From positions 1-64,000 of the forward strand of contig NZ_JACWZY010000034.1 in the NCBI RefSeq assembly GCF_014699005.1: DNA of 64,000 nucleotides. The letters run 5' to 3'. A program made the translations under genes and the position numbers. Numbering within the stretch: position 1 is the first letter of the stretch; every line of letters starts with the position of its first letter. Shown piece by piece: positions 1-8,757 of this stretch. Under the pieces are notes generated by a model. The model was not told where the DNA came from. It worked only from the letters and a program-made list of their open reading frames with translations, and ran no database searches. The stretch is from Spirosoma profusum. GTDB taxonomy: Bacteria > Bacteroidota > Bacteroidia > Cytophagales > Spirosomataceae.

Positions 1-390
1 ATGCCTGTGTTTGTTTAAAGTTCGCACTTCAAAATTCACACGGTTTTGGGGATTATTCGTAAAGTTTAAACAGCTCCGTTGTATAAGAGCTAAGAAGCCT
101 TACCGACTTAAAGTTGTTTTTAACAGAAGCAACTGAAAAAGGTGGATTAGTGAGCTTCGTTGTGGGGTAAAGGTTAACTTCCTACTGCAGATCAAAAAAC
201 CTCCTACTTGAGACGTAAGTTGTTTCCGATAAACAGGTATATATCGTTAACCGAAAGTTGTACTAGGGAGTCTTATAGACGCTCAAGCTAGTATTAACCG
301 TTCGCCCTATCTGGTAGATATAGATGTCAAGTTGAACTACTTGCTAAGATGACATGTTTCACTTATGTTTGTGACACAATTCTCTTTTAC
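1..390. other. intergenic, no gene seen
   Basis: This AT-rich stretch has no convincing reading frame on either strand. It contains the 5' region of the Xre/MbcA antitoxin gene, so the promoter of that toxin-antitoxin operon should lie in its last 100 bases or so. I did not recognise a consensus promoter or operator. Confidence 0.5.
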
Positions 391-804
391 ATGGCTACTC
401 CAACTCCCCAATCCACTAGTCTGACCCGATCCTCACCTTTTGGCGTGATCAATTTATCACGCCAAGGAATTCTGCGTGCTCAAGTTGATGAGATAGCAGC
501 TCTGGTAGGACTAACTGATCGGGAAATGGCCTACGCACTCAATATGACCCCGCGCAATTTACATCGGCTTAAGGATGAGCAGCGTGTTAGTGTGGGTGCT
601 TCTGAACGACTCTTATTGCTAAAGAACCTGTTGATGCACGCGTTGGATACCTTTGAGGGGCGAAAAACCATAGCCTTGCATTGGTTACGAACGCCTATAC
701 GGGAACTAGCCGGTCAGTCTCCTCTTCAATTGCTGGATACAGTGACGGGGTTTGGGCTGGCTGATGATGTTTTGGGGCGGCTGGATTACGGTTTACCGGC
801 ATAG
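391..804 (+). CDS. type II antitoxin, Xre/MbcA/ParS family
   Basis: This 137-residue protein is the antitoxin partner of the RES-type toxin encoded directly downstream. The middle carries the Xre-like helix-turn-helix of this family (LTDREMAYALNMTPRNLHRL), which should bind the operon's own promoter. The C-terminal part (from about GRKTIALHWLRTPI to LGRLDYGLPA) matches the ParS/MbcA toxin-binding domain, including the usual ending with a conserved Gly and Leu near the C-terminus. I chose ATG 391 because the family starts with a short disordered tail; an in-frame ATG at 349 would add 14 atypical residues. The stop is only 9 bases before the toxin start, so the two form one operon. The gene looks intact although its toxin is frameshifted, which fits loss of a costly toxin with retention of the harmless antitoxin. 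Confidence 0.85.
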   Translation: MATPTPQSTSLTRSSPFGVINLSRQGILRAQVDEIAALVGLTDREMAYALNMTPRNLHRLKDEQRVSVGASERLLLLKNLLMHALDTFEGRKTIALHWLRTPIRELAGQSPLQLLDTVTGFGLADDVLGRLDYGLPA

Positions 805-813
805 CTTTTCCTT

Positions 814-1277
814 ATGAGTCTTCTTTACCGCATCATTCGGGATAAGTATCGGCATACACCACTTTCTACAGAAGGAAGCCGCTTGTTTGGGGTCGCTGGA
901 ATCCTAAAGGTGTCGGTATATTGTATGTCACCTCAACCCCTGAATTGGGCCTAGTCGAAACGCTAGCCCATGCGCCCTCGGTCCGCTATGAAGACTTACC
1001 TATTTATTGGGTATTTTCGGTTGAGGTACCTGATGATATTCGTTACATTAGCCGGGATGAACTGCCTGAGTATTGGCGGGACGAAACTTATGAGCGCACT
1101 CAGGGATGGCTCAAAGACTGGTTGGCAGCCCCTGATCAGCTTGGAATAGCCATACCATCGGTACTTGTTCCTTTGTCGTGTAATGTGCTTTTACACCCAG
1201 TTCATCCGTTATTCGATCAAATTAAGGTAGCTAGCCGAGAGATTCAACCTGTGGACCATCGCCTTTGGCACTCCTAG
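814..1277 (+). pseudogene. RES-domain toxin, frameshifted
   Basis: RES toxins deplete cellular NAD+ and pair with Xre/MbcA antitoxins. The natural start is ATG 814 (MSLLYRIIRDKY), 9 bases after the antitoxin. That frame runs to EGSRLFG and then becomes nonsense, ending at a TAG near 951. The expected continuation, RWNPKGVGILYVTSTPELGL, is present in another frame from 894 and continues to 1277. It contains the VETLAHA segment with the conserved Glu and the PSVLVP segment with the conserved Ser. The two halves would join in frame if the four-G run at 889-892 had one more G, because the family has Gly-Gly-Arg-Trp there. The lesion is therefore a one-base deletion in a G homopolymer. It could be real inactivation, phase variation or a sequencing error. 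An internal ATG at 921 could give a 118-residue fragment, but it would lack the first catalytic segment. Confidence 0.85.
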
Positions 1278-1602
1278 TGGTTAGGAGGCTCATATACGTG
1301 ATAGCTAACTATTACGCTTCTGAAACTACACCGTCTTGTTACACTACAAACAAGCGTATAGAACTTAACCCCTACTTACATTATCTCATAAAATATTCTG
1401 CTTAAGATAAAGGATTTTTTTGGGCCTGCTTCTGATATATGATGATAGAGGGTAGTTTTTCAAGAAGCCGCAACCGCTTGATTACTAGTCGCATCTTCTT
1501 GAAAATTATACAATCAAATCTAACCCTACTAATTCTCTTTTATAGTACATGGTTAGCCGCTATTGCTACAAACTCGCTCGCTCCTTTATTGAAAAATAAT
1601 AC
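1278..1602. other. intergenic, no gene seen
   Basis: No supported gene. A short hairpin (CTCCTA, loop, TAGGAG) overlaps the toxin stop codon at about 1273-1288 but lacks a T tract. An open frame from 1439 feeds into the resolvase scrap at 1603; its upstream part resembles no known protein, so I do not call it. Confidence 0.4.
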
Positions 1603-1651
1603 TATGCTATTCGGATACGCCCGCGTTTCGACCTTACGACCACTTTCCGCT
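1603..1651 (+). pseudogene. N-terminal scrap of a serine recombinase
   Basis: ATG 1603 opens MLFGYARVST, the classic N-terminus of resolvase/invertase serine recombinases, including the catalytic Ser. After ten residues the similarity ends abruptly, and within about 20 bases the start of a PadR-family gene follows in the same frame. This is the stub of a resolvase gene cut by rearrangement, a likely scar of a past mobile element. It is too short to assign a subfamily. Confidence 0.6.
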
Positions 1652-1990
1652 ATGAAACGCGCATTTTTAGGTTAACTCGAAGAAGTCGTCCGATTGACGG
1701 TGGCCGCTCTTCAGGAATCGGCATACTATGCCTCAATTACCCAAACTATTGACCAGCAGATGACCCGCAGCATCAGGTTTCCAACTGGCCACACCACTCT
1801 GCAACGGCTCCAGGAGAAGAGGTTTGGCTCCGTCCTGATGGGCGGAGCCACCGCTGAGCGGGGAGGACGTCAGAAGCGCTTATTCACGGTGACGACGGCT
1901 GGTCAGCGGGCCCTGATCGAGCGTCGGCAAGTACGTACCCAACTATGGGAGCAGATTCCAACCCAAGTGGTACAGCTATGGGGCGTGTAA
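1652..1990 (+). pseudogene. PadR family transcriptional regulator, disrupted by a stop codon
   Basis: ATG 1652 begins MKRAFLG, then TAA at 1673-1675, then LEEVVRLTVAALQES in the same frame. PadR-like proteins of this type normally read M-K-R-x-x-L-G-E-L-E-E at the N-terminus, so GAA has mutated to TAA at codon 8. The rest of the frame to 1990 shows the winged-helix features (ALQESAYYASITQTI, HTTLQRLQEK, AERGGRQKRLFTVTTAGQRAL). In the wing, the expected GLL after LQEK has become RFGS, a sign of further drift. Translation could restart at TTG 1694, but the first helix would be lost. In Cytophagales such PadR genes usually sit beside FtsX-type permeases; a permease remnant lies about 10 kb away at 12258-12525. 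Confidence 0.75.
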
Positions 1991-2318
1991 CCAAGGGTAG
2001 GCCTGTTTCAACGGCATCAATACCTACTCTAAATCGATACCTTGCTGGACTACCAGCGGCATCCACACTCTCCTAAAATATGGCTATTCGTTCGAAATAT
2101 AACACGGCGTGATGGACTCATCAGCGCATTTTGTAAGCCAGTTTAGTAAAAGTAACGTTTAATAAATTATTGATTTTTCATTATAATATAATCTCATATT
2201 TATATTTGGCTTGTTCGCTAATCTCCCAATGCCTTCTCCCTGCTTCGCTGGGAGCACTTTTGCCTTCTTAACTGACGCACCAATTTAATAGCTCTTATTG
2301 TACTTCATATTTATACCG
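1991..2318. other. intergenic, no gene identified
   Basis: No recognisable gene. A coding-like open stretch from about 2032 to 2149 on the plus strand matches nothing I know and may be the tail of the decayed PadR/permease neighbourhood. The last 150 bases are AT-rich and should hold the promoter of the large exoprotein gene. Confidence 0.35.
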
Positions 2319-5300
2319 ATGCGTAAACTTCTACTTTGTCTTTTTGGGTTAGGCTGTCTGTTGCTAGCCGTTTCGGCGAACGCCCAGACACCTGTCATTT
2401 CCAGTACCCTGTCAGTCTCCCTGACTGGCGATGCCAATTCCAACGGGCAGACCAACCCTGCCGAACAACTCAGCTACTCGCTGGTCATTACCAATACCGG
2501 ATTGGGATCGGCCATCGGGGTCAACCTAACCATGCCCGCTCCAGCGAACACCACCCTGGTGACGGGCAGTCTCAAAACATCCGCTCTGGCGCGGCCCGAC
2601 TCCTACACCACCCTGATTAGTGGTCCCCTCAACGCTACTACCGTGCTGACCAATGACTTTGGGTTGCCCACCAAAACGGTGCTCTCCTTCGGGCCCTTGG
2701 CGACTCCGGGCAGTGTCGTGGCTAATGGCACGAACACGGCCTCCTCCGATCAGGGGGCGACGGTAGTCATGCAGACCAACGGGAGCTTTACCTACACGCC
2801 CACGGGCAGCTTTGTGGGCTATGATAAGTTTGGCTACACAGCTACTACCACCACGCCCCCCGATGATGCAGCTACGGTGACGGTAGGCGTAGGTACGCCC
2901 GTCACAGCCCAGGCTAATTTTTATACCATCACCGGCAATGTGACTAACACCCAACTGGCTCCAGGCGTTCTGGGCAACGACACGGGCGATCAGCGGGTGG
3001 TGACAGCCGTGAATGGAAACACAGCCAATGTAGGTGTGGCCGTCACCACGGCCCAGAGCGGGACCGTGAATGTGGGGGCTGATGGAAGCTTTTTGTACGA
3101 TCCCCCAGCAGGATATGAAGGGCCCGACAGTTTCACCTACACGGCCAACAATGGCTTGAATCTGCCTTCCTCGGCGGTGGTGAGTTTGACCATCGTGGGC
3201 ATGATCTGGTTTGTTAACAGCGGGGCGGGCAGTAATGGGATTGGAACACTAGCCAAACCTTTCAGTAGTCTGGCATCGTTCCAGTCGGTCAACAATGGGA
3301 ATGATAACAATCCGGCAGCGGGGGACAATATCTTCCTGTACACAGGCAGTTATAGCGGTGGAGTGACCCTATTGAACAACCAGAAATTGATCGGTCAGGG
3401 GGCCAAGGCCAGTCTGGCCAGTATCACGGGCATTACGCTGGCACCGGGGAGCGCGGCTTTACCTCCTACCAACCTGGCTGATCCTAACCTGACCAATGCC
3501 TCGGGCAATAGCGTCAGCCTGGCTTCGGGCAATACAGTGCGAGGGCTGACCATCGGCAGTAGCTCGGTCAATGCGCTGGTGGGCAGCAGCTTTGGCAGCT
3601 TAACGGTGGCTGACCTAACCATCAACACGGCGGGCCGTGCCCTGGCCCTGACGACGGGAGCCGTCTCGGGTAGTTTCGATTCAGTGAGTTCCACGGCGGG
3701 GAGCAACAATATAGCGCTCACCACCGTCACTGGCAGCTTCAGCATCAATGCGGGCGTGCTAAGCGGGGCCAGTGCTACCTCGTTTAGCATCAATGGGGGC
3801 TCGGTGAGCGTGACCTACAGCGGCAATCTAAGTCAGGCCAACAATGCGCCTATGGTCAATGTAGTAGGCGGTCATTCGGGCACCCTCCTCTTCCAGACAG
3901 GTACCCTGAATGCCACCAACGGGACGGGATTACAATTCGACAATGCAGATGGGACCTATACCTTCAACGGGACGACTACCTTAAACGGGAGCGATGCCGG
4001 GATTGACATAGTGAATGGGTCAGGCGGTACCTTCACTTTTGGCAGTAATACCAGCATTACTAACCCTTCTGGGATTGCTTATCGGGAGGATAGCAGTACG
4101 CCAGGTGTCAGCTACAATGGCACCATTATCAAGACAAACAACGCCAACATAGCGGTGGACATTAATGCCAAGTCAGGTGGAACAACCGTCTTTGGGGGAG
4201 CCATCACAGCCAGCACCACCACCTCTAATGCCATTGATCTGACCAATACAGGCGGCACCGTTAGCTTTACCGGGGGCAGTCTTACCCTGACAACCACCAG
4301 TGGCATTGGGTTCAATGCGACGGGAGGTTTTACGGTGAATGTGACCGGTTCAGGGAACAGGATCAGCAGTGGAACCGGCACGGCGTTGAATGTGAGCAAC
4401 ACCACAATTGGAGCAAGCGGTCTTACTTTTCATAGTATTTCAGCCAATGGTGGGTCGAGTGGGCTGGTGCTCAATAATACAGGTTCCAGTGGGGGATTAA
4501 CCATTACAGGTGATGGGGCATCTGATCCTAACAACAACACAAAGGGCAGAACAACGGCAAAATCTGGTGGCGGCACACTAGCGCTAGGATCAGGCGGAAC
4601 AATAAATAATTCTTCAGGAATAAGTATTTCCCTGACCAATACAGGTCCCGTATTTCTCTATAATATGGTGCTTCAGAACGGATCGACAGATGGCGTAAAG
4701 GCAACAAGTGTTGCCAGTATGCTTGTTGATAATACCAAAATTTCAGGTTTTGCAAACGGCCACGGTTTACAGGCTAGCTCATCAACGAACATCCATTTTC
4801 AACATGCAGAAATTGGTAACAATGCAACTACGTTAGCTACTGGTGGGTCGGATATCTGGAATGTTCAATTAGATAACGTAACAGGAAGTACTACGATTAA
4901 AAACAGTTTTTTTAATATTTCTCTGGAGTCTGTTTTCAATGTAAAAAATAACTCTGGAATCCTTAGCCTGACAAGTACAAACAGCAATTTTTCAGGTGCA
5001 ACAGCGGGAACGGGTTTGGGCCTATTTCCCTATGGTAGTGCTACGATTATTGCTCATATTCAAAATAGTACCATAGCGACAAATTCAGCACGCGGCATTC
5101 AATCAGCAACAGAGACTGGAGGCAGTGGGTCATTATCATTGAATGTTAACAACTGTACGTTTATAAACAACTATGTGAGTATTGACAACGCCCATGGTTC
5201 AAGTGGCACCAACTCTTTTTCCGTTACCGATAATAACTGTCAAACCAATGTTGCCTCTAGTGCGATGGCAATCAGTATCAATCGATTAGGCAGTCCAACC

Positions 5301-5852
5301 TTTAGCAATTTTGGATTATTCAGCGGGACAGTTTCCAGAAATATAATTGGCACAGCGGGTATTGCTGATTCCGGGTCTTCGGCTGGTGATGGAATTACCG
5401 TGAAAACAAATGGTAATGGTGGTAGCATCAGAATTTCGATTTTAAATAATACTATCCGGGAATATGGACAACATGGTATAGGTTTATTTGCAAGAGATGC
5501 AACCACAGGTCACCTATTTGAGGCTAGGGTTGAAGGAAATAATATTGCAAATGGTAAAGCGAGCCTTTCCCTCGACGGAATTAATGTAACACTTGGCGCT
5601 TTAAATACGGATGTCCTTACTATTTGCTTAAATATCCTCAGTAACACCGTAGCAAATGCAGTACGTAATGGTATCCGGGTAAGGTCATCCGGATTACCTG
5701 CCGCGAATGCAACCCTTACGCTTCCTGCCTATGACACAACTGGTGCAGCTTATTTTGCGAACCGAAACCCTGCCGCTACCGGAGCTGGTGGTAATACCAG
5801 CTTTAGTAATTCTTCAGGTACGACCACAGCTGGAAATTGCACTACACCTTAG
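2319..5852 (+). CDS. large secreted beta-helix protein with DUF11 and cadherin-like N-terminal domains
   Basis: This 1177-residue exported protein has a signal peptide (MRKLLLCLFGLGCLLLAVSA, cleaved near NAQ). ATG 2319 is preferred to 2298 because it gives a standard signal peptide. A DUF11-like domain (about 30-130) is followed by cadherin-like or Big_9 segments with FTYTPTGSFVGYDKFGYTA and DGSFLYDPPAGYEGPDSFTY. From MIWFVNSGAGSNGIGTLAKP onward come many short Gly/Thr/Ser/Asn-rich turns typical of a right-handed parallel beta-helix, running to the end. No catalytic residues can be assigned; adhesion or carbohydrate binding is a guess. Proteins of this style often end in a type IX secretion sorting domain, but this one ends GTTTAGNCTTP without one. 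Base composition and codon use change near 4500, from GC-rich to clearly AT-richer, suggesting a mosaic gene. Confidence 0.75.
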   Translation: MRKLLLCLFGLGCLLLAVSANAQTPVISSTLSVSLTGDANSNGQTNPAEQLSYSLVITNTGLGSAIGVNLTMPAPANTTLVTGSLKTSALARPDSYTTLISGPLNATTVLTNDFGLPTKTVLSFGPLATPGSVVANGTNTASSDQGATVVMQTNGSFTYTPTGSFVGYDKFGYTATTTTPPDDAATVTVGVGTPVTAQANFYTITGNVTNTQLAPGVLGNDTGDQRVVTAVNGNTANVGVAVTTAQSGTVNVGADGSFLYDPPAGYEGPDSFTYTANNGLNLPSSAVVSLTIVGMIWFVNSGAGSNGIGTLAKPFSSLASFQSVNNGNDNNPAAGDNIFLYTGSYSGGVTLLNNQKLIGQGAKASLASITGITLAPGSAALPPTNLADPNLTNASGNSVSLASGNTVRGLTIGSSSVNALVGSSFGSLTVADLTINTAGRALALTTGAVSGSFDSVSSTAGSNNIALTTVTGSFSINAGVLSGASATSFSINGGSVSVTYSGNLSQANNAPMVNVVGGHSGTLLFQTGTLNATNGTGLQFDNADGTYTFNGTTTLNGSDAGIDIVNGSGGTFTFGSNTSITNPSGIAYREDSSTPGVSYNGTIIKTNNANIAVDINAKSGGTTVFGGAITASTTTSNAIDLTNTGGTVSFTGGSLTLTTTSGIGFNATGGFTVNVTGSGNRISSGTGTALNVSNTTIGASGLTFHSISANGGSSGLVLNNTGSSGGLTITGDGASDPNNNTKGRTTAKSGGGTLALGSGGTINNSSGISISLTNTGPVFLYNMVLQNGSTDGVKATSVASMLVDNTKISGFANGHGLQASSSTNIHFQHAEIGNNATTLATGGSDIWNVQLDNVTGSTTIKNSFFNISLESVFNVKNNSGILSLTSTNSNFSGATAGTGLGLFPYGSATIIAHIQNSTIATNSARGIQSATETGGSGSLSLNVNNCTFINNYVSIDNAHGSSGTNSFSVTDNNCQTNVASSAMAISINRLGSPTFSNFGLFSGTVSRNIIGTAGIADSGSSAGDGITVKTNGNGGSIRISILNNTIREYGQHGIGLFARDATTGHLFEARVEGNNIANGKASLSLDGINVTLGALNTDVLTICLNILSNTVANAVRNGIRVRSSGLPAANATLTLPAYDTTGAAYFANRNPAATGAGGNTSFSNSSGTTTAGNCTTP

Positions 5853-6134
5853 ATTATAAAACGGTTGAATGGGTTTGATCTTCTGGTCAATTTGCTGGAT
5901 GATGTCCAGCGGGAGATGGAAGGGCAGGAGTGGGGAACTATTTTCCGACTCTGAATGCGGTCTTTAAAATGGTAAGTAACACTAGCGTAGCGACTCGATG
6001 AGTAATCAATTCACCGTACATTGATTCTAGGAATGAGTTTTTGAAGCAACCCCTTAGAGCTCACTCACCATTAAACAAACCAATTCGGGAGCCAATAATC
6101 TCTGATTTTAAATCGATTATCATAAGCTAACATT

Positions 6135-6386
6135 ATGTCGAGACGGCGTTTCCTATCACTTTTTTATTTTGCCCCAACCTTTTGGGTGCTGTTCATTCTG
6201 TTATCCCAGGTAACTAAAGCACAAGGCAACACCTCGTATGTGGCACGTATTGATTCGCTTTACTCCTACCTGAATCAAACATCGTCACCTGGTATCGCCC
6301 TTGCCGTGGTTCAAGACGGGGAAATAATAGTGAGCAAAGGATCCAACACCGCCGAGGGATGGGGAGTACCACCCATGCCAATCTGA
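6135..6386 (+). pseudogene. serine beta-lactamase-like protein, N-terminal fragment
   Basis: This frame encodes a signal peptide (LSQVTKAQG at its end) and the start of a class C beta-lactamase/esterase-type serine hydrolase: IDSLYSYL, then SPGIALAVVQDGEIIVSKG. Intact relatives continue with a G-x-A-N segment, the SxxK active site and 250 or more further residues. Here the sequence diverges right after SKG and stops after 83 residues, with no continuation recognisable downstream. It is a non-functional stub, probably left by a deletion. Confidence 0.6.
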
Positions 6387-6707
6387 GCAAACAATAGACT
6401 GAGCAGTTACAGTAGCGCAAGGCCCAAAACGTATTACTTAACCATGGTCTGAATAGGGAGATTAAAATGAAAGCTCTTTTCAGTAGTTCGCTAGTTATCA
6501 ATTAATTGTCCGTTTGCTAAATATTGATTTACCTTTTGATAATTAGTAAGCGAATGGATAAACTCACCCCCTCCGCTGATCTGAGATAAATAGGGCTTAT
6601 GACGGACACGACCGGAGTGTGGACGAGCGCAGCCATCCCATTCATCTGACTACTTTTTCTTGATGAATGAGTAGTGGCTTTAGTTACATAATCACTTTAT
6701 ACGGGGG
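6387..6707. other. intergenic with possible unidentified remnant
   Basis: No supported gene. On the minus strand a coding-like frame of about 50 codons ends at 6491 (KPYLSQISGGGEFIHSLTNY is part of it). It has no plausible start and I do not recognise it. The segment lies 3' of both the beta-lactamase stub and the haloperoxidase gene, and I see no terminator hairpin. Confidence 0.3.
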
Positions 6708-8033
6708 TCATAGGGTAAACTTCAATTTTTGTACTACGTTGTTAGCAACCACCTGCCCCTGCACCAGACTTATTTCATTTGTTTTACGGTAGTGAAGACC
6801 TGCATATAAACGGGATACGCCAGCTTCTCTGGCCGCTTCATTGAATGAGTTATACGAACGGGGGCTAAATCCGACCAGATTGTAGGGCCTGTCGGTGTAT
6901 TTATAGTTATCGCCAAACACCAACGTTAAAGCCTGAGCCGCTGCTCCAGATGTCGCCGAATGACCCGCCGGATATTCAGGGTGAGCTGGCGTCGGGATCA
7001 GCGTATTCCAGGTAGGTTGATTCATTACGGTACGTATATACGTAACAGGTCGAACGCCGTTGTAGAAGTATTTTGATTTGAAAAGACTGATCTGCACATC
7101 CGATACGGAAATACCTACCTTAACAAAGGCAATAGCCGCAGCATGCAACTTCGGTTTCTCAATGGCCAATACCTGGCTAAGAACATTAAACCAGGAATTA
7201 TCGGGCCAGAACGTAGCGATTATCCGTTGCTCCGCCGTCAGACTCTGCGAAATGTCATACAACTCTTTCACCTGAGCGTAGTAGGCTGAATTGGTGGCTT
7301 CAGAATACGGAATTGGCGGTCCCTGATCGGCTCCTGCATCGCTATTGGCGACAATCAGACGACCTTTACCCCAGTTCGGAACAGCAGCAGGGGCAAATGC
7401 GGGTGGGGTTGGAACCCATAAACCTAAGCCAACGGGTGGCGTATAAGGCGTCGTATTATCGTTTCCATCCGTCTTCGACCAGTCAAAAATTGCTGCAGCG
7501 ATCTTACGACCAAATTCGGCCGAACGGTTTAGTTCGTCGTTTGTTCGTTCTTTTTGATAGAGGGTTGTATTCGCAGTTTCGAGGGAGTCAATCGACGCTT
7601 TGTTGGCAGCCGAAGTAGTTGGGTAAAAGTTTCGACTCATGGCAGCCATGGCTGCGTTGGCACAAGCTGGCCAGTAATACGATACGTTTGGTATGACGGT
7701 TGGCAAAGCAGGCAGGCCGTTTAATTGCGGGGCAATAGACTGATAACCCGCCAGACCCGGAACAATGGATTCATAAAGCGCAATGCTGGAATAAGCATAT
7801 CGCCGGGGGGCAACGGTTGGACTTCCGGGCGCGGTTAAACCCAGTTTCAGTTGCATAGTGAGCCACGTAGTGAGCACACTGGCCGAAAAGGAGGAAGCAT
7901 CAGCAGGGCCAGGAATCTGATGATCCTGGCAGGAAGTTGTCAATAGGAGGGATAGAATCAACCATTTGACTGATTTCGTAAAATGCTGGATGTGTGCTGA
8001 TTGAATCATTGGCTTATTGGGTTTAAACATCAT
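6708..8033 (-). CDS. vanadium-dependent haloperoxidase / PAP2-superfamily lipoprotein
   Basis: This 441-residue protein is a predicted lipoprotein: hydrophobic segment LILSLLLTTSC with the lipobox Cys, then an exported domain. The C-terminal half has the vanadate/phosphate-binding signature shared by vanadium haloperoxidases and PAP2 phosphatases: a Lys/Arg-Pro segment (YFYNGVRPVTYIR), PEYPAGHSATSGAAAQAL with the Gly-His-Ser core, and SRLYAGLHYRKTNE with the Arg and His that close the site. The family oxidises halides with peroxide or hydrolyses phosphoesters; sequence alone does not decide which. Its ATG overlaps the stop codon of the small secreted protein gene upstream (ATGA at 8030-8033), indicating translational coupling. 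Length is normal for bacterial VCPO-like proteins. Confidence 0.85.
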   Translation of the reverse strand: MMFKPNKPMIQSAHIQHFTKSVKWLILSLLLTTSCQDHQIPGPADASSFSASVLTTWLTMQLKLGLTAPGSPTVAPRRYAYSSIALYESIVPGLAGYQSIAPQLNGLPALPTVIPNVSYYWPACANAAMAAMSRNFYPTTSAANKASIDSLETANTTLYQKERTNDELNRSAEFGRKIAAAIFDWSKTDGNDNTTPYTPPVGLGLWVPTPPAFAPAAVPNWGKGRLIVANSDAGADQGPPIPYSEATNSAYYAQVKELYDISQSLTAEQRIIATFWPDNSWFNVLSQVLAIEKPKLHAAAIAFVKVGISVSDVQISLFKSKYFYNGVRPVTYIRTVMNQPTWNTLIPTPAHPEYPAGHSATSGAAAQALTLVFGDNYKYTDRPYNLVGFSPRSYNSFNEAAREAGVSRLYAGLHYRKTNEISLVQGQVVANNVVQKLKFTL

Positions 8034-8473
8034 TGTTTTACGATTAGCTTATCTTCCGATGGCTGCGGGAACGTAATAACCCGACTCAGTTCGGATGCTT
8101 CAATACGTATCGTTTCGCGATAACGGGCTTCCTGCGTGCTTAACTCAATTGTATATAAGCCTGAGGGGAGTGATGCTAAATCGAATTGACCGGCAAACTT
8201 TCGTTTCGGCTCCGATTCGTCGAACAGAATTTTTCCTTGCTTATCGCGTAGCTGCATACGTACTGATCCGCGACTTTTATTTTCATATCGAATCTGGATA
8301 ATCGACGAGTTAGGGACTGATGTAATAATAGGCCTTAACCTGTTGGGTATTTCGAGCAGGGTGTTCTGGCCCGTAAACGATTGCGCTTTCAGCGAGACGG
8401 TACTCAGGCCCAATCCAGCCAGCCATACAGCAGCCATCACTAAATGGCGAATAGAGGTGCGGATAGTTTTCAT
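8030..8473 (-). CDS. small secreted protein with beta-sandwich tail
   Basis: A 147-residue exported protein with a signal peptide ending near VSLKAQS. The mature part has features of an immunoglobulin-like or sorting-domain beta-sandwich: IIQIRYENKSRGSVRMQLRD, then LPSGLYTIELSTQEARYRET, whose pattern (LPxGLY, strand, basic strand) resembles the last strands of type IX secretion C-terminal domains. It also has about 30 further residues after that motif, which is atypical for a simple sorting tail. Function is unknown. It is translationally coupled to the haloperoxidase gene by a 4-base overlap, so the two proteins probably work together at the cell surface. It is divergent from the LytS gene, with a strong DNA dyad between them. 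Confidence 0.6.
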   Translation of the reverse strand: MKTIRTSIRHLVMAAVWLAGLGLSTVSLKAQSFTGQNTLLEIPNRLRPIITSVPNSSIIQIRYENKSRGSVRMQLRDKQGKILFDESEPKRKFAGQFDLASLPSGLYTIELSTQEARYRETIRIEASELSRVITFPQPSEDKLIVKQ

Positions 8474-8633
8474 GCAAGGATTGATTAGTGGATTTTTTCA
8501 GGCAAGACGTTTCCCGTCCTGTTGAATCAAAGCTAAAGTGACACGACTACGTCGCGCTCACTTATTCGGCAGACGGGAATATGCTATCGATACATTACCG
8601 TGGATGAATGCCCAAACTACTTGAACAACGCTA

Positions 8634-8662
8634 AACGTCGTTCGTCGACGACGAACGACGTT
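8634..8662. promoter_or_regulatory. perfect 13-bp inverted repeat between divergent genes
   Basis: Two perfect 13-base arms (AACGTCGTTCGTC and its complement) are separated by GAC. The dyad lies 161 bases upstream of the small secreted protein gene and 96 bases upstream of the LytS gene, which are transcribed away from each other. That position excludes an ordinary terminator and suggests an operator for a dimeric regulator, possibly the LytTR regulator encoded downstream, or an RNA hairpin in one leader. Confidence 0.55.
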
Positions 8663-8757
8663 GGTTATCAGAAAATATCTGTTTAGTCAAAAAGCTGATA
8701 GTTAATAGTTTATTCTCAAGTACCTGCTTAACTTTTGACCTAAATTATCCGATAGCA

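Noticed and set aside
1439-1602. Longer open frame leading into the resolvase stub
   Set aside because: The upstream residues show no similarity to recombinases or any family; only the part from 1603 is recognisable.
5853-5954. 33 sense codons after the exoprotein stop in the same frame
   Set aside because: A run of this length is expected by chance fairly often and it matches no sorting domain, so readthrough or a premature stop is not supported.
6491-6645. Coding-like minus-strand stretch after the beta-lactamase stub
   Set aside because: About 50 open codons with plausible composition but no start and no recognisable family; mentioned only in the gap description.
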